Shown here piece after piece: positions 7,767 through 15,692 of a DNA stretch of 28,076 nt. Location: NCBI GenBank assembly GCA_946007445.1, contig CAMGAL010000003.1, forward strand, positions 1 to 28,076, given 5' to 3'. The notes below the pieces were generated by a model that saw nothing but the letters and a program-made list of their open reading frames with translations, was not told the origin of the DNA and made no database searches. Position numbers and translations under genes: made by a program. The stretch comes from an uncultured Mediterranea sp. GTDB lineage: Bacteria > Bacteroidota > Bacteroidia > Bacteroidales > Bacteroidaceae. Position 1 is the first letter of the stretch; each line of letters opens with the position of its first letter.

Positions 7767-8843
7767 ATGAAGAAAGCTCTTATCTCCGGCATTACCGGAC
7801 AAGACGGCTCTTTCCTGGCAGAGTTTCTGCTCCAGAAAGGCTATGAAGTACACGGCATCCTGCGCCGTTCCTCCTCGTTTAATACAGGACGCATCGAGCA
7901 TCTCTATTTCGATGAGTGGGTGCGCGACATGAAGCAGAAGCGCACCATCAACCTGCACTACGGCGACATGACGGACAGCAGTTCGCTGATTCGCATCATC
8001 CAGCAGGTGCAACCCGACGAAATCTACAACCTCGCTGCACAGAGTCATGTGAAGGTGTCGTTCGATGTACCCGAATACACCGCCGAAGCCGATGCGGTAG
8101 GTACCCTCCGTATGCTGGAGGCTGTGCGCATCCTCGGCCTGGAGAAGAAGACCAAGATCTACCAGGCTTCCACCTCCGAACTGTTTGGCAAGGTGCAGGA
8201 GGTTCCCCAAAAGGAGACGACACCCTTCTATCCCCGCAGCCCCTATGGCGTGGCCAAGCAGTATGGCTTCTGGATAACGAAGAACTATCGCGAGAGCTAT
8301 GGTATGTTTGCTGTGAACGGCATCCTGTTCAATCACGAGAGCGAGCGTCGTGGCGAGACCTTCGTGACGCGCAAGATTACCTTGGCCGCTGCCCGCATTG
8401 CGCAAGGCTTCCAGGACAAGCTCTATCTGGGCAACCTGGATGCACGCCGCGACTGGGGCTATGCCAAGGACTATGTGGAGTGCATGTGGCTCATCCTGCA
8501 GCACGAGACTCCCGAGGATTTTGTGATTGCCACGGGAGAAATGCACACCGTGCGCGAATTTGCTACCCTGGCTTTCCATGAAGTAGGCATCGACCTCCGC
8601 TGGGAGGGAACGGGTGTGGACGAGAAGGGCATCGACATCGCTACGGGCCGTGTGCTGGTAGAGGTGGATCCCAAGTACTTCCGCCCTGCCGAGGTGGAGC
8701 AGCTGCTGGGCGACCCCACCAAGGCCAAGACCCTCTTGGGATGGAACCCCTGCAAAACCAGCTTCCCCGAGTTGGTGAAGATCATGGCCGAACACGACAT
8801 GCGCTTCGTGCGCAAGCTCTATCTGCGTTCTCAACAGCAATAA
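7767..8843 (+). CDS. gmd: GDP-mannose 4,6-dehydratase
   Basis: Gmd converts GDP-D-mannose to GDP-4-keto-6-deoxy-D-mannose, the first committed step of GDP-L-fucose synthesis, in the cytoplasm. The 358 residues form an NADP-binding short-chain dehydrogenase fold. The start reads [22 protein letters not shown] with the G8xxG11xxG14 nucleotide motif, then [13 protein letters not shown], the catalytic STSELFG block (Thr136, Glu138) and Tyr160-x3-Lys164 in [12 protein letters not shown]. The family-typical [17 protein letters not shown] also follows. Length and motifs match the family throughout. It begins 2 bases after the symporter and fcl starts 10 bases after it. GDP-fucose in these bacteria feeds surface polysaccharide and protein O-glycosylation (known biology of Bacteroides). 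Confidence 0.97.
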   Translation: MKKALISGITGQDGSFLAEFLLQKGYEVHGILRRSSSFNTGRIEHLYFDEWVRDMKQKRTINLHYGDMTDSSSLIRIIQQVQPDEIYNLAAQSHVKVSFDVPEYTAEADAVGTLRMLEAVRILGLEKKTKIYQASTSELFGKVQEVPQKETTPFYPRSPYGVAKQYGFWITKNYRESYGMFAVNGILFNHESERRGETFVTRKITLAAARIAQGFQDKLYLGNLDARRDWGYAKDYVECMWLILQHETPEDFVIATGEMHTVREFATLAFHEVGIDLRWEGTGVDEKGIDIATGRVLVEVDPKYFRPAEVEQLLGDPTKAKTLLGWNPCKTSFPELVKIMAEHDMRFVRKLYLRSQQQ

Positions 8844-8853
8844 GCCGAGCGGT

Positions 8854-9936
8854 ATGGAAAAGAGTGCGAAAATCTATGTGGCCGGCCACCGCGGACTGGT
8901 GGGCTCGGCCATCTGGAAGAACTTGCAGCAGAAGGGCTACACCAACCTGGTAGGCCGTACCCACAGCGAACTCGACCTGCTCGACGGGGTGGCCGTGCGC
9001 CGCTTCTTCGACGAGGAGCAACCGGAGTATGTCTTTCTGGCTGCTGCCTTTGTGGGTGGCATCATGGCCAACAGCATCTACCGGGCCGACTTCATCTACA
9101 AGAACCTGCAGATCCAGCAGAACGTCATTGGCGAGAGCTTCCGCCACGGAGTGAAGAAGCTGCTCTTCCTGGGCAGCACCTGCATCTATCCGCGTGAGGC
9201 TCCCCAGCCCATGAAGGAGGAGGTGCTGCTCACCTCGCCCCTGGAATATACCAACGAACCCTATGCCATTGCCAAGATTGCCGGCCTCAAGATGTGCGAG
9301 AGCTTCAACCTGCAGTATGGCACCAACTACATCGCCGTGATGCCCACCAACCTCTATGGTCCCAACGACAACTTCGACCTGGAGCGCAGTCATGTGCTGC
9401 CCGCCATGATTCGCAAGATTCACCTGGCACACTGTCTGAAGCAGGGCCGGTGGGACGATGTGCGTCGCGACCTCGACCTGCGTCCCGTGGAGGGCGTGGA
9501 TGGCTCCTGCAGCGAAGAGCAGATACTGGCCATGCTGGAGAAGTACGGCATTACCCCCACCGAAGTTCGTCTGTGGGGCACGGGCAAGCCGTTGCGTGAG
9601 TTCCTCTGGAGCGAAGAGATGGCCGATGCCAGCGTCTTCGTCATGGAGCACGTGGACTTCAAGGACACCTACCGCGAGGGCGACCGCGACATCCGCAACT
9701 GCCACATCAACATCGGCACGGGTCGGGAGGTCACCATCCGCCAGCTGGCCGAGCTCATCGTGGCTACCGTAGGCTATGAGGGACGGCTCACGTTCGATGC
9801 CACCAAACCCGACGGCACCCTGCGCAAGCTCACCGACCCCTCCAAGCTCCATGCGTTGGGTTGGCACCATCAGATAGAGATTGACGAAGGGGTGCGCCGC
9901 ATGTACGACTGGTATCTGTTGGGCAAAAACGATTGA
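8854..9936 (+). CDS. fcl: GDP-L-fucose synthase
   Basis: This NADPH-dependent epimerase/reductase turns GDP-4-keto-6-deoxymannose into GDP-L-fucose, directly using the product of the preceding gene. It has 360 residues. G11xxG14xxG17 (AGHRGLVGS) binds the cofactor, and Ser108/Cys110 (GSTCIYP), Tyr137-x3-Lys141 (EPYAIAK) and His180 (ERSH) line up with the E. coli WcaG catalytic set. Compared with the roughly 320-residue E. coli enzyme there is an extra segment of about 38 residues (about 199-236, acidic and charged, before LWGTGKPLREF); I associate this with Bacteroidetes homologues. It is the last gene of the cluster and is followed by a 34-bp palindrome. Third-position GC is high in this gene and in gmd. 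Confidence 0.96.
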   Translation: MEKSAKIYVAGHRGLVGSAIWKNLQQKGYTNLVGRTHSELDLLDGVAVRRFFDEEQPEYVFLAAAFVGGIMANSIYRADFIYKNLQIQQNVIGESFRHGVKKLLFLGSTCIYPREAPQPMKEEVLLTSPLEYTNEPYAIAKIAGLKMCESFNLQYGTNYIAVMPTNLYGPNDNFDLERSHVLPAMIRKIHLAHCLKQGRWDDVRRDLDLRPVEGVDGSCSEEQILAMLEKYGITPTEVRLWGTGKPLREFLWSEEMADASVFVMEHVDFKDTYREGDRDIRNCHINIGTGREVTIRQLAELIVATVGYEGRLTFDATKPDGTLRKLTDPSKLHALGWHHQIEIDEGVRRMYDWYLLGKND

Positions 9937-9950
9937 CAACAGACGCCTCT

Positions 9951-9984
9951 ACCATCAATGGTTTCGGCCGAAACCATTGATGGT
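9951..9984. repeat. Perfect 34-bp palindrome after fcl
   Basis: Bases 9951-9967 (starting ACCATCAATGGTTTCGG) are the exact reverse complement of 9968-9984, with no spacer. It lies 15 bases after the fcl stop codon. In RNA it would fold as a stem of up to 15 bp with a 4-nt loop, but no T-run follows. It could be a transcript-end structure, a protein-binding site or a dispersed palindromic element. A weaker 6-bp pair, GCGAGC/GCTCGC (9985-9990 and 10013-10018), stands beside it. Confidence 0.85.
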
Positions 9985-10018
9985 GCGAGCGTGAAACAAC
10001 GGCCGTGATGAGGCTCGC

Positions 10019-10073
10019 GTTGGTCCGAGATAAGTCCGACGTTGGTCCAGCATTGGTCCAGCAACGGTCCAGC
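10019..10073. repeat. Five tandem 11-bp units between fcl and coaX
   Basis: The units start at 10019, 10030, 10041, 10052 and 10063: GTTGGTCCGAG, ATAAGTCCGAC, GTTGGTCCAGC, ATTGGTCCAGC and AACGGTCCAGC. The core GTCC is present in all five and the last three share GGTCCAGC. An 11-bp period places each unit on about the same helix face. The 340-base gap also holds an alternating CG/TA stretch (10100-10113) and a purine-rich tract (about 10114-10195), but no convincing gene. Confidence 0.8.
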
Positions 10074-10113
10074 AAAGTGCAAAATACACCTATTATATCG
10101 CGCGCGTATATAG

Positions 10114-10195
10114 AACAGATAAGATATAGAATAGATAAGAGAAGAATAAGAAGAAGACGTCTACGACGTAGAAGAAGACGACGTCCACGACGACA
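10114..10195. other. Purine-rich, strand-asymmetric tract
   Basis: The plus strand runs as A/G-rich DNA, starting with GAACAGATAAG and going on to repeated AGAAGAAGACG and GACGACG words. It is preceded by the alternating CGCGCGCGTATATA at 10100-10113. A frame across it (10005-10199) would end in an arginine-dominated tail, which I regard as a by-product of the AGA/CGA composition. Confidence 0.5.
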
Positions 10196-10219
10196 ATGAT
10201 GGCCGATTGATTTTCTCGG

Positions 10220-10249
10220 AAAAAAGTGCGATACTCTCGCACTTTTTTT
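10220..10249 (+). terminator. Intrinsic terminator directly before the coaX promoter
   Basis: Arms AAAAAAGTGCGA (10220-10231) and TCGCACTTTTTT (10237-10248) pair perfectly over 12 bp around a 5-nt loop, with one more T at 10249. The A-run and T-run make it usable on either strand. On the plus strand it would stop transcription arriving from the fcl side. Confidence 0.85.
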
Positions 10250-10250
10250 G

Positions 10251-10258
10251 TATCTTTG
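10251..10258 (+). promoter_or_regulatory. -7 box for coaX
   Basis: An exact TATCTTTG starts two bases after the terminator T-run. Transcription would begin around 10263-10266, at the upstream ATG (10263), so the second ATG at 10278 is the better start for coaX. A -33 element would have to lie inside the terminator stem; none matches well. Confidence 0.7.
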
Positions 10259-10277
10259 TAGCATGAAGAATGAAGCT

Positions 10278-11009
10278 ATGCAACTGGTGATAGACATCGG
10301 AAATACGGTCGCCAAGCTGGCCGCCTTCGAGGGCGATCGGCTGTTGGAGGTGGTGTATGACGACAATCATGTCCTGAGCCGTCTGCCCGCTTGGGTGGCC
10401 GGTTATGCGTTTAGCCGGGCCATTGTTTCCAGCGTGGTGACCCTGCCGGCCGAGGCCGAAGCGCGGATTGCTGCTTTGGACCTGCCGGTGGTGAGGCTGA
10501 ACCATCGCACGCCGCTGCCCATCGAGGTGCTGTACGAAACGCCCGAAACCTTGGGCTGCGACCGGCTGGCAGCCGTGGTGGGTGCACAGGCCCAGGCCCC
10601 TGGTCGCGACCTGCTGGTGGTGGATGCCGGCACCTGCATCACCTACGCGCTGCTCGATGCCGCGGGGCGCGTCCTGGGAGGCAGCCTCACGCCCGGCATT
10701 GGCATGAGGCTGAAGGCACTCCATGCCTTTACGGACAAGCTGCCCCGGGTGGAGGCCGATGGCCGTCTGCCGGAGTTGGGCAAGGATACGCAGACGGCCA
10801 TCCGCTGCGGTGTGATGCAGGGAGTGGAGCACGAACTGAACGGCTACATCGTGTCGCTAAGGCATAAATATCCTCAACTTTTGGTTTTTTTAACGGGCGG
10901 CGATGAAATTCCTTTTGATACAAACTTAAAAAGTATCATCTTTGCAGACAAATTCTTAGTTTTGAAAGGACTGAACCGCATTTTAAGCTACAATAATGAC
11001 GAGATATAG
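10278..11009 (+). CDS. coaX: Type III pantothenate kinase
   Basis: CoaX phosphorylates pantothenate with ATP, the first step of coenzyme A synthesis, in the cytoplasm. From ATG 10278 the protein has 243 residues and begins MQLVIDIGNT, the usual family start. The ASKHA-fold motifs are complete: D6IGNT, GCDRLAA (93-99), VDAGTCITY (115-123) and GGSLTPGIGMR (134-144), with a terminal TGGDE. An in-frame ATG at 10263 would add five residues, but the promoter sits so close that an mRNA might barely include it. The last 150 bases are AT-rich compared with the body of the gene and contain the promoter for the next gene. Its final 14 bases overlap that gene's start. Confidence 0.95.
   Translation: MQLVIDIGNTVAKLAAFEGDRLLEVVYDDNHVLSRLPAWVAGYAFSRAIVSSVVTLPAEAEARIAALDLPVVRLNHRTPLPIEVLYETPETLGCDRLAAVVGAQAQAPGRDLLVVDAGTCITYALLDAAGRVLGGSLTPGIGMRLKALHAFTDKLPRVEADGRLPELGKDTQTAIRCGVMQGVEHELNGYIVSLRHKYPQLLVFLTGGDEIPFDTNLKSIIFADKFLVLKGLNRILSYNNDEI
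10914..10944 (+). promoter_or_regulatory. Promoter inside the 3' end of coaX
   Basis: TTTG (10914-10917), a 19-bp spacer and CATCTTTG (10937-10944, one mismatch to TAnnTTTG) lie in the AT-rich end of coaX, 51 bases upstream of the outer-membrane protein ATG at 10996. Confidence 0.5.
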
Positions 11010-12258
11010 ACAAACGCTCTTGGCGCTCATGCTCATGCTCTTCGCAGAAATGGCTGTCGCACAGAATAATACCAATTCGCCCTATACCCGCTATGGTTAT
11101 GGACAGTTGAGCGAGCAGGGCCCTGCCGGCAGCAAGGCTATGGGTGGTGTGGCCTACGCCACCCGTGACCGATACCAGGTGAATTTCGCCAATCCCGCTT
11201 CCTATACGGCTGTTGACTCCCTGACTTTTATCTTCGATGGGGGAGTGACGTTGCAGAACACCAACTTCAGCAACGGATCCGTGAAGAAGAACGCCAAAAA
11301 TACCAGTTTCGACTACCTGACCATGGAGTTTCGCTTGAGCCGGAGGATGGCCATGAGCCTGGGTATGTTGCCCTTTTCCAATGTGGGATATTCGTTCTAC
11401 GAACTGCAGGAGAACAGCAGTGCGCAGGACAAGACGGCCGTGGTCAGCTATGCCGGAGAAGGCGGCCTGCACCAGTTGTACGGCGGATTGGGCGTTAAAG
11501 TACTGAAAAACCTTTCGGTGGGAGCAAATTTTTCCTACCTTTGGGGGGACATCACACGTACCAGACAGCAGACGTTCACCTCCAATTCGTATGCCTATGG
11601 TCTGACGACGGGCGACTATCTGTCGGTGAAGAGCTACAAGATTGACCTGGGTGCCCAGTACACACACACTTTCAGTCCGAAGCACCAGCTGACGTTGGGA
11701 GTGGTCTTTTCGCCGGGACATTCGATGAGCAACGATGCCTACTCCATCGACCAGATGACGCAGAGCTCCGCCTTGGTCTCATCCACGCAGCGCGACACGG
11801 TGGGTACGTTTGACCTGCCCACCACGTTGGGCATAGGCTTGGCCTATCTCTACAACGACCGGTTGACGGTGGCCCTCGATGCCCAGTTCCAGAACTGGAG
11901 CAGTGCGGCCTACCTGAGCGAGAAAGACGCCTTCTGCAACCGCACCCGCATCGGGCTTGGCATGGAGTACCTGCCCAATCCCTTGGGACGTAGCTATCTG
12001 GCTCATGTGAAGTATCGGGTGGGTGCCTTCTATTCGCAGCCCTACTACAAGATTGAGGGCAAGCGGGCAGCCAACGAGTATGGTGTGACGGCCGGTTTCG
12101 GATTGCCTATCCCCCGCACACGCTCCATGCTGAGCTTTTCGGCCCAGTATGTGCGTACCGAGGGAAAGATTGACGGATTCCTCGACGAGAATACCTTGCG
12201 TATCTGCGTCGGCATCACGTTCAACGAACGCTGGTTCTTCAAGCGGAGAGTAGATTGA
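10996..12258 (+). CDS. Outer-membrane beta-barrel protein
   Basis: This encodes 420 residues with a signal peptide (hydrophobic core to MAVAQ). The mature part begins NNTNSPYTRYGYGQLSEQ and is rich in alternating, Gly/aromatic beta-strand segments such as LSVGANFSYLWGDI, YKIDLGAQYTHTF, HQLTLGVVFSPG and MLSFSAQYVRTEG, as expected of a transmembrane barrel. The fold resembles the FadL/OmpP1-like barrels, but I see no specific substrate motif. The gene overlaps the end of coaX by 14 bases and has a likely promoter within it. It precedes a TPR protein and lptC, which suggests a cell-envelope role, though its cargo cannot be read from sequence. The start at 10996 is supported by the signal peptide. 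Confidence 0.82.
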   Translation: MTRYRQTLLALMLMLFAEMAVAQNNTNSPYTRYGYGQLSEQGPAGSKAMGGVAYATRDRYQVNFANPASYTAVDSLTFIFDGGVTLQNTNFSNGSVKKNAKNTSFDYLTMEFRLSRRMAMSLGMLPFSNVGYSFYELQENSSAQDKTAVVSYAGEGGLHQLYGGLGVKVLKNLSVGANFSYLWGDITRTRQQTFTSNSYAYGLTTGDYLSVKSYKIDLGAQYTHTFSPKHQLTLGVVFSPGHSMSNDAYSIDQMTQSSALVSSTQRDTVGTFDLPTTLGIGLAYLYNDRLTVALDAQFQNWSSAAYLSEKDAFCNRTRIGLGMEYLPNPLGRSYLAHVKYRVGAFYSQPYYKIEGKRAANEYGVTAGFGLPIPRTRSMLSFSAQYVRTEGKIDGFLDENTLRICVGITFNERWFFKRRVD

Positions 12259-12302
12259 CGAGACGAATGAAATAGAATATAGTAACTAAAAATGTAAATA
12301 CA

Positions 12303-13625
12303 ATGAGAATCAAGACATTTGTGGCTGCTATGCTCCTGATGGGAGGAGCTACCGGCGTGTATGCACAAACAGAGAATTGTAACAAGAACACCAGCATCTC
12401 CAGCGAGGCTGTGAAGACGGGCAACTTCAAGGATGCTTACGAACCCTGTATGGCTGTGCTGAAGGACTGCCCTACGTTGCGCTACTTCAACTACACCAAC
12501 GCCATGAAGATTCTGCGTGCCTTCATGGACGAAATCAAGGACAAGAACTCGGCCGACTATCAGAAGTACTTCAACGAGCTGATGGGTGTGTACGACCAGG
12601 AAATCAAGTATCTGCCTGACTTCAACCGTACGCGTAAGAACAAGCTCAATCCTGCCAAGGAGTTGGGTAAGAAGGCCATCGACTACATCAAGTATGCGCC
12701 CAATATGGACAACAACCAGGCTTACACCTGGCTGAAGGAAGCTGCCGAGGGTACGGCCGCCGATCCGGATGGCGCTATCCTGCACCACTTCCTCGACGCT
12801 TCGATGAAGAAGGTGAAGGGTGATGCTGCCCACACCGACCAGTTCTTCCAGGACTACATCGATGCCTCCAAGTATGCCGATGATGCCATCGCTGCCGAGC
12901 CCGACGAGCCGAAGAAGCGTGTGCTGACGCAGATCAAGGACAACCTGGTAGCTATGTTCATCAACAGTGGTGTGGCCGACTGCGAGTCGCTGCAGAACAT
13001 CTACGGTCCCCGTGTGGAAGAGAACAAGACTGACTCTGTCTTCCTGAAGAAGGCTGTCAACATCCTGAAGATGATGGGATGCCGCGAGTGCGAAGCCTAC
13101 TTCAACGCTTCCGACTATCTGTATAAGATCAATCCTTCGGCCGACGCTGCCGTGGGTGTAGCCATGATGCAGTACAAGAAGGGCAACTTCGATGCTGCCG
13201 TGAAGTACTTCGATGAGGCCCTCTCGATGGAGACCGACAATGCCAAGAAGGCTGAGATGGCCTACGCTACATCGGCTGCCCTCTTCAGCGCCAAGAAGCT
13301 GGGTCAGGCCAAGAGCTACTGCCTGAAAGCCATCAGCTTCAAGGAAGACTATGGTGAGGCCTACATCCTGCTGGCTCAGATGTACGCATCCAACCCCCAT
13401 TGGAACGACGAAGCTGCTCTCAACAAGTGCGTTTACTTTGTTGCCATTGACAAGTTGCAGCGTGCCAAGTCGGTTGACCCCAGCGTGACCGAGAAGGCCA
13501 ACGAACTGATTTCTACCTATTCCCGCTATACGCCCCAGGCCAAGGACCTCTTCATGCTGGGCTATAAGGCTGGCGACCGTATCTCTATCGGTGGCTGGAT
13601 TGGTGAAAGTACAACCATTCGCTGA
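12303..13625 (+). CDS. Secreted tetratricopeptide-repeat protein
   Basis: This encodes 440 residues with a signal peptide (MRIKTFVAAMLLMGGATGVYAQ). The mature protein is almost entirely helical, with TPR-like pairs: AVKTGNFKDAYEPCMAVLKDCPTL near the start, GVAMMQYKKGNFDAAVKYF (about residues 285-303), and AALFSAKKLGQAKSYCLKAI followed by GEAYILLAQMYA. Several Cys residues (for example NC, CE and CREC) could form disulphides in the periplasm. TPR arrays bind proteins, so a scaffold or assembly role at the envelope is likely. It lies 44 bases after the barrel protein and 12 bases before lptC, which argues for co-transcription with lptC. I do not recognise a named subfamily. Confidence 0.82.
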   Translation: MRIKTFVAAMLLMGGATGVYAQTENCNKNTSISSEAVKTGNFKDAYEPCMAVLKDCPTLRYFNYTNAMKILRAFMDEIKDKNSADYQKYFNELMGVYDQEIKYLPDFNRTRKNKLNPAKELGKKAIDYIKYAPNMDNNQAYTWLKEAAEGTAADPDGAILHHFLDASMKKVKGDAAHTDQFFQDYIDASKYADDAIAAEPDEPKKRVLTQIKDNLVAMFINSGVADCESLQNIYGPRVEENKTDSVFLKKAVNILKMMGCRECEAYFNASDYLYKINPSADAAVGVAMMQYKKGNFDAAVKYFDEALSMETDNAKKAEMAYATSAALFSAKKLGQAKSYCLKAISFKEDYGEAYILLAQMYASNPHWNDEAALNKCVYFVAIDKLQRAKSVDPSVTEKANELISTYSRYTPQAKDLFMLGYKAGDRISIGGWIGESTTIR

Positions 13626-13637
13626 CGATTTCTCTCT

Positions 13638-14294
13638 ATGCGACAATCGGTTCAGCGTGGACTATATCAAGGTATGAGCATAACCACTGCCCTCGTGGCA
13701 GTGGTTATGCTTCTTTTATCTTCAGCCTGTTCGGGACGCAAGAAGGTGATGGCCGAGGCCATCACCGAGCGTGACTCGCTGCCGGTCATGGATACCCGAG
13801 GAGTGACCACCCTGGTTTCTGATTCGGGCATCACCCGCTATCGCATCCAGACCGAAGAGTGGCTGGTCTTCGACCGCAAGTCACCTTCATACTGGGCTTT
13901 CGAGCGGGGAGTCTATCTGGAAAAGTTCGACACGCTGTTCCAGGTGGAGGCCAGCATCAAGTCCGACACAGCCTACTACTACGACAAGCAGAAGCTCTGG
14001 AAGCTGATGGGGCATGTGGTCATCAAGAACCTGAAGGGCGAGAAGTTCTTCACCGAGCTGCTCTATTGGGACCAGAACAGGGAGAAAATCTATTCCGACC
14101 GCTTCATCCGCATCGAGCAGCCCGACCGCATCATCACCGGCCAAGGATTTGACTCCAACCAACAGATGACTGTCTACACCATCCATAAGCCGGAGGGCAT
14201 CTTCTACGTCGACCAGGAGGCTCTGGCGGTCGATACCTTGCAGCATGACACGGTGAAAAAACCATCGGTAGCCACCCCGTCGTCCAATCCATAA
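13638..14294 (+). CDS. lptC: LPS export protein LptC
   Basis: LptC is the periplasmic bridge component that receives lipopolysaccharide from LptBFG and passes it to LptA. The 218-residue product has a hydrophobic N-terminus ending in SSAC (Cys31), suggesting a lipoprotein form, and then the repeating beta-jellyroll pattern of the LptC/OstA family (ITRYRIQTEEWLVFD, LMGHVVIKNLKGEKFFTELLYWD, IITGQGFDSN). I kept ATG 13638 because residues 1-12 supply the positive charges (Arg2, Arg7) of a signal peptide. ATG 13674 would start at the hydrophobic core itself. A perfect 14-bp-arm hairpin lies inside the signal-peptide codons. The CNNM/CorC gene follows after 14 bases. Confidence 0.88.
   Translation: MRQSVQRGLYQGMSITTALVAVVMLLLSSACSGRKKVMAEAITERDSLPVMDTRGVTTLVSDSGITRYRIQTEEWLVFDRKSPSYWAFERGVYLEKFDTLFQVEASIKSDTAYYYDKQKLWKLMGHVVIKNLKGEKFFTELLYWDQNREKIYSDRFIRIEQPDRIITGQGFDSNQQMTVYTIHKPEGIFYVDQEALAVDTLQHDTVKKPSVATPSSNP
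13678..13710 (+). repeat. Strong hairpin inside the lptC signal-peptide codons
   Basis: GCATAACCACTGCC (13678-13691) and GGCAGTGGTTATGC (13697-13710) are exact reverse complements separated by CTCGT. The pair is followed by a T-rich TTCTTTTATCTT. In untranslated RNA this resembles a terminator; when lptC is translated, ribosomes would melt it. The same DNA encodes residues 14-24 of LptC. Confidence 0.75.
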
Positions 14295-14308
14295 TACTGT
14301 CTATTGAG

Positions 14309-15565
14309 ATGGATACTTTCCTATATCTGTTGATTACCATGGCTTTCTCCGCCTTCTTTTCGGGTATGGAGATTGCCTTCGTGTCGGTTGACAAGCTCCG
14401 CTTTGAGATGGACAAGCGCGAGGGGTTGACTTCGGCTATCTTGAGCTTCTTCTTCCGCAATTCCAACAACTTCATCTCCACCATGCTGGTGGGCAACAAC
14501 ATTGCGTTGGTCATCTATGGTATCTTCATGGCTTCGCTGATTGATACCTATCTGCTCGCGGACGTCATTCCCAACGAGTTCCTCACGCTGTTGGTACAGA
14601 CGGTACTCTCCACCCTCGTCATCCTGGTGACGGGTGAGTTCCTTCCCAAAACGTTGTTCAAAATCAATCCCAATCTGATGCTCCGTCTGTTTGCCCTACC
14701 GCTGATGGCGTGCTATGTGGTCTTGTTCCCCGTTTCCAAGCTGGCCTCGGGACTCTCTTCCATCTTCCTGCGTCTGTTAGGGCTGAAGGTCAACAAGGAG
14801 GATTCGGCCAAAGCGTTTGGCAAGGTGGATTTGGACTACTTCGTGCAGAACAGCATCGAACATGCTGCAGATGAAGAGCAACTGGACACCGAGGTGAAGA
14901 TCTTCCAAAACGCCTTGGACTTCAGCAACGTGAAGATTCGTGACTGCATGGTGCCGCGCACGGAGATTGTAGCAGTCGAGGAGAAAACTACGCTCGATGA
15001 GCTGAAGAATCTCTTCGTCGAGTCGGGCATCTCCAAGATTATCGTCTATCAAGGGAATATAGACAATGTGGTGGGCTATGTCCATTCGTCGGAGATGTTC
15101 CGCAATCCTACGGACTTGAGCCATCACATCAAGGAACTGCCCATTGTGCCTGAAACCATGACCGCCCACAAGCTGATGAGCCTCTTCATGCAGCAGAAGA
15201 AGAGCATTGCCGTGGTGGTGGATGAGTTCGGAGGTACGGCGGGCATCGTGACCCTCGAAGACCTGGTGGAGGAGATTTTCGGCGACATCGAGGATGAGCA
15301 TGACAATACTTCCTATATCTGCAAGCAGATAGGGGAGCATGAATATGTGCTGTCTGCCCGTCTGGAGATAGAGAAGGTCAATGAAACATTTGGACTTGAA
15401 CTGCCCGAATCAGACGACTATCTCACCGTGGGAGGCCTGATCTTGAACAGCTATCAGAGCTTTCCCAAGTTGCATGAAGTCGTGAAGGTCGGCCCGTTTG
15501 AGTTCAAGATAATCAAGGTAACAGCGACGAAAATCGAGGTTGTAAGGCTGAAAGTCAGTGAATAA
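14309..15565 (+). CDS. CNNM/CorC-type membrane protein with CBS pair
   Basis: This encodes 418 residues in three parts: a DUF21/CNNM membrane domain (about 1-180, with [17 protein letters not shown] and [11 protein letters not shown]), a CBS-domain pair (about 205-325, beginning near [16 protein letters not shown] and ending in [28 protein letters not shown]), and a CorC_HlyC-type C-terminal domain (about 335-415). Family members are linked to magnesium/cobalt efflux, and the Bacteroidetes GldE protein shares this layout; the historical 'hemolysin' label is not informative. The domains are clear but the transported ion is inferred. It lies 14 bases after lptC, so it is probably the last gene of that run. 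The next gene is 127 bases away with its own promoter-like box. Confidence 0.88.
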   Translation: MDTFLYLLITMAFSAFFSGMEIAFVSVDKLRFEMDKREGLTSAILSFFFRNSNNFISTMLVGNNIALVIYGIFMASLIDTYLLADVIPNEFLTLLVQTVLSTLVILVTGEFLPKTLFKINPNLMLRLFALPLMACYVVLFPVSKLASGLSSIFLRLLGLKVNKEDSAKAFGKVDLDYFVQNSIEHAADEEQLDTEVKIFQNALDFSNVKIRDCMVPRTEIVAVEEKTTLDELKNLFVESGISKIIVYQGNIDNVVGYVHSSEMFRNPTDLSHHIKELPIVPETMTAHKLMSLFMQQKKSIAVVVDEFGGTAGIVTLEDLVEEIFGDIEDEHDNTSYICKQIGEHEYVLSARLEIEKVNETFGLELPESDDYLTVGGLILNSYQSFPKLHEVVKVGPFEFKIIKVTATKIEVVRLKVSE

Positions 15566-15620
15566 TCCTTCCGTCGAACAATTTTTTCGCGAATAAATAG
15601 AACGTTATTTGCATTTTTTG

Positions 15621-15628
15621 TATCTTCG
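15621..15628 (+). promoter_or_regulatory. Probable -7 box for ppiD
   Basis: TATCTTCG differs from TAnnTTTG at one position and lies 64 bases upstream of ATG 15693. The leader after it is AT-rich with repeated AAATAA words. No good -33 element is spaced correctly. Confidence 0.45.
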
Positions 15629-15692
15629 TGCGCTAAAATCCGAGTAAACTGGAAATAAATAACAAATAAATAAATAACAGAGTAATTAAAAA

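Noticed and set aside
9830..10366. A 178-codon minus-strand frame across the fcl-coaX gap.
   Set aside because: It reads through the palindrome, tandem repeats and terminator and into two confirmed genes; the repeats in it are DNA repeats with an 11-base period, not in-frame codon repeats.
12045..13646. A 533-codon minus-strand frame across the barrel and TPR genes.
   Set aside because: It spans two real plus-strand genes with signal peptides and has no recognisable domain.
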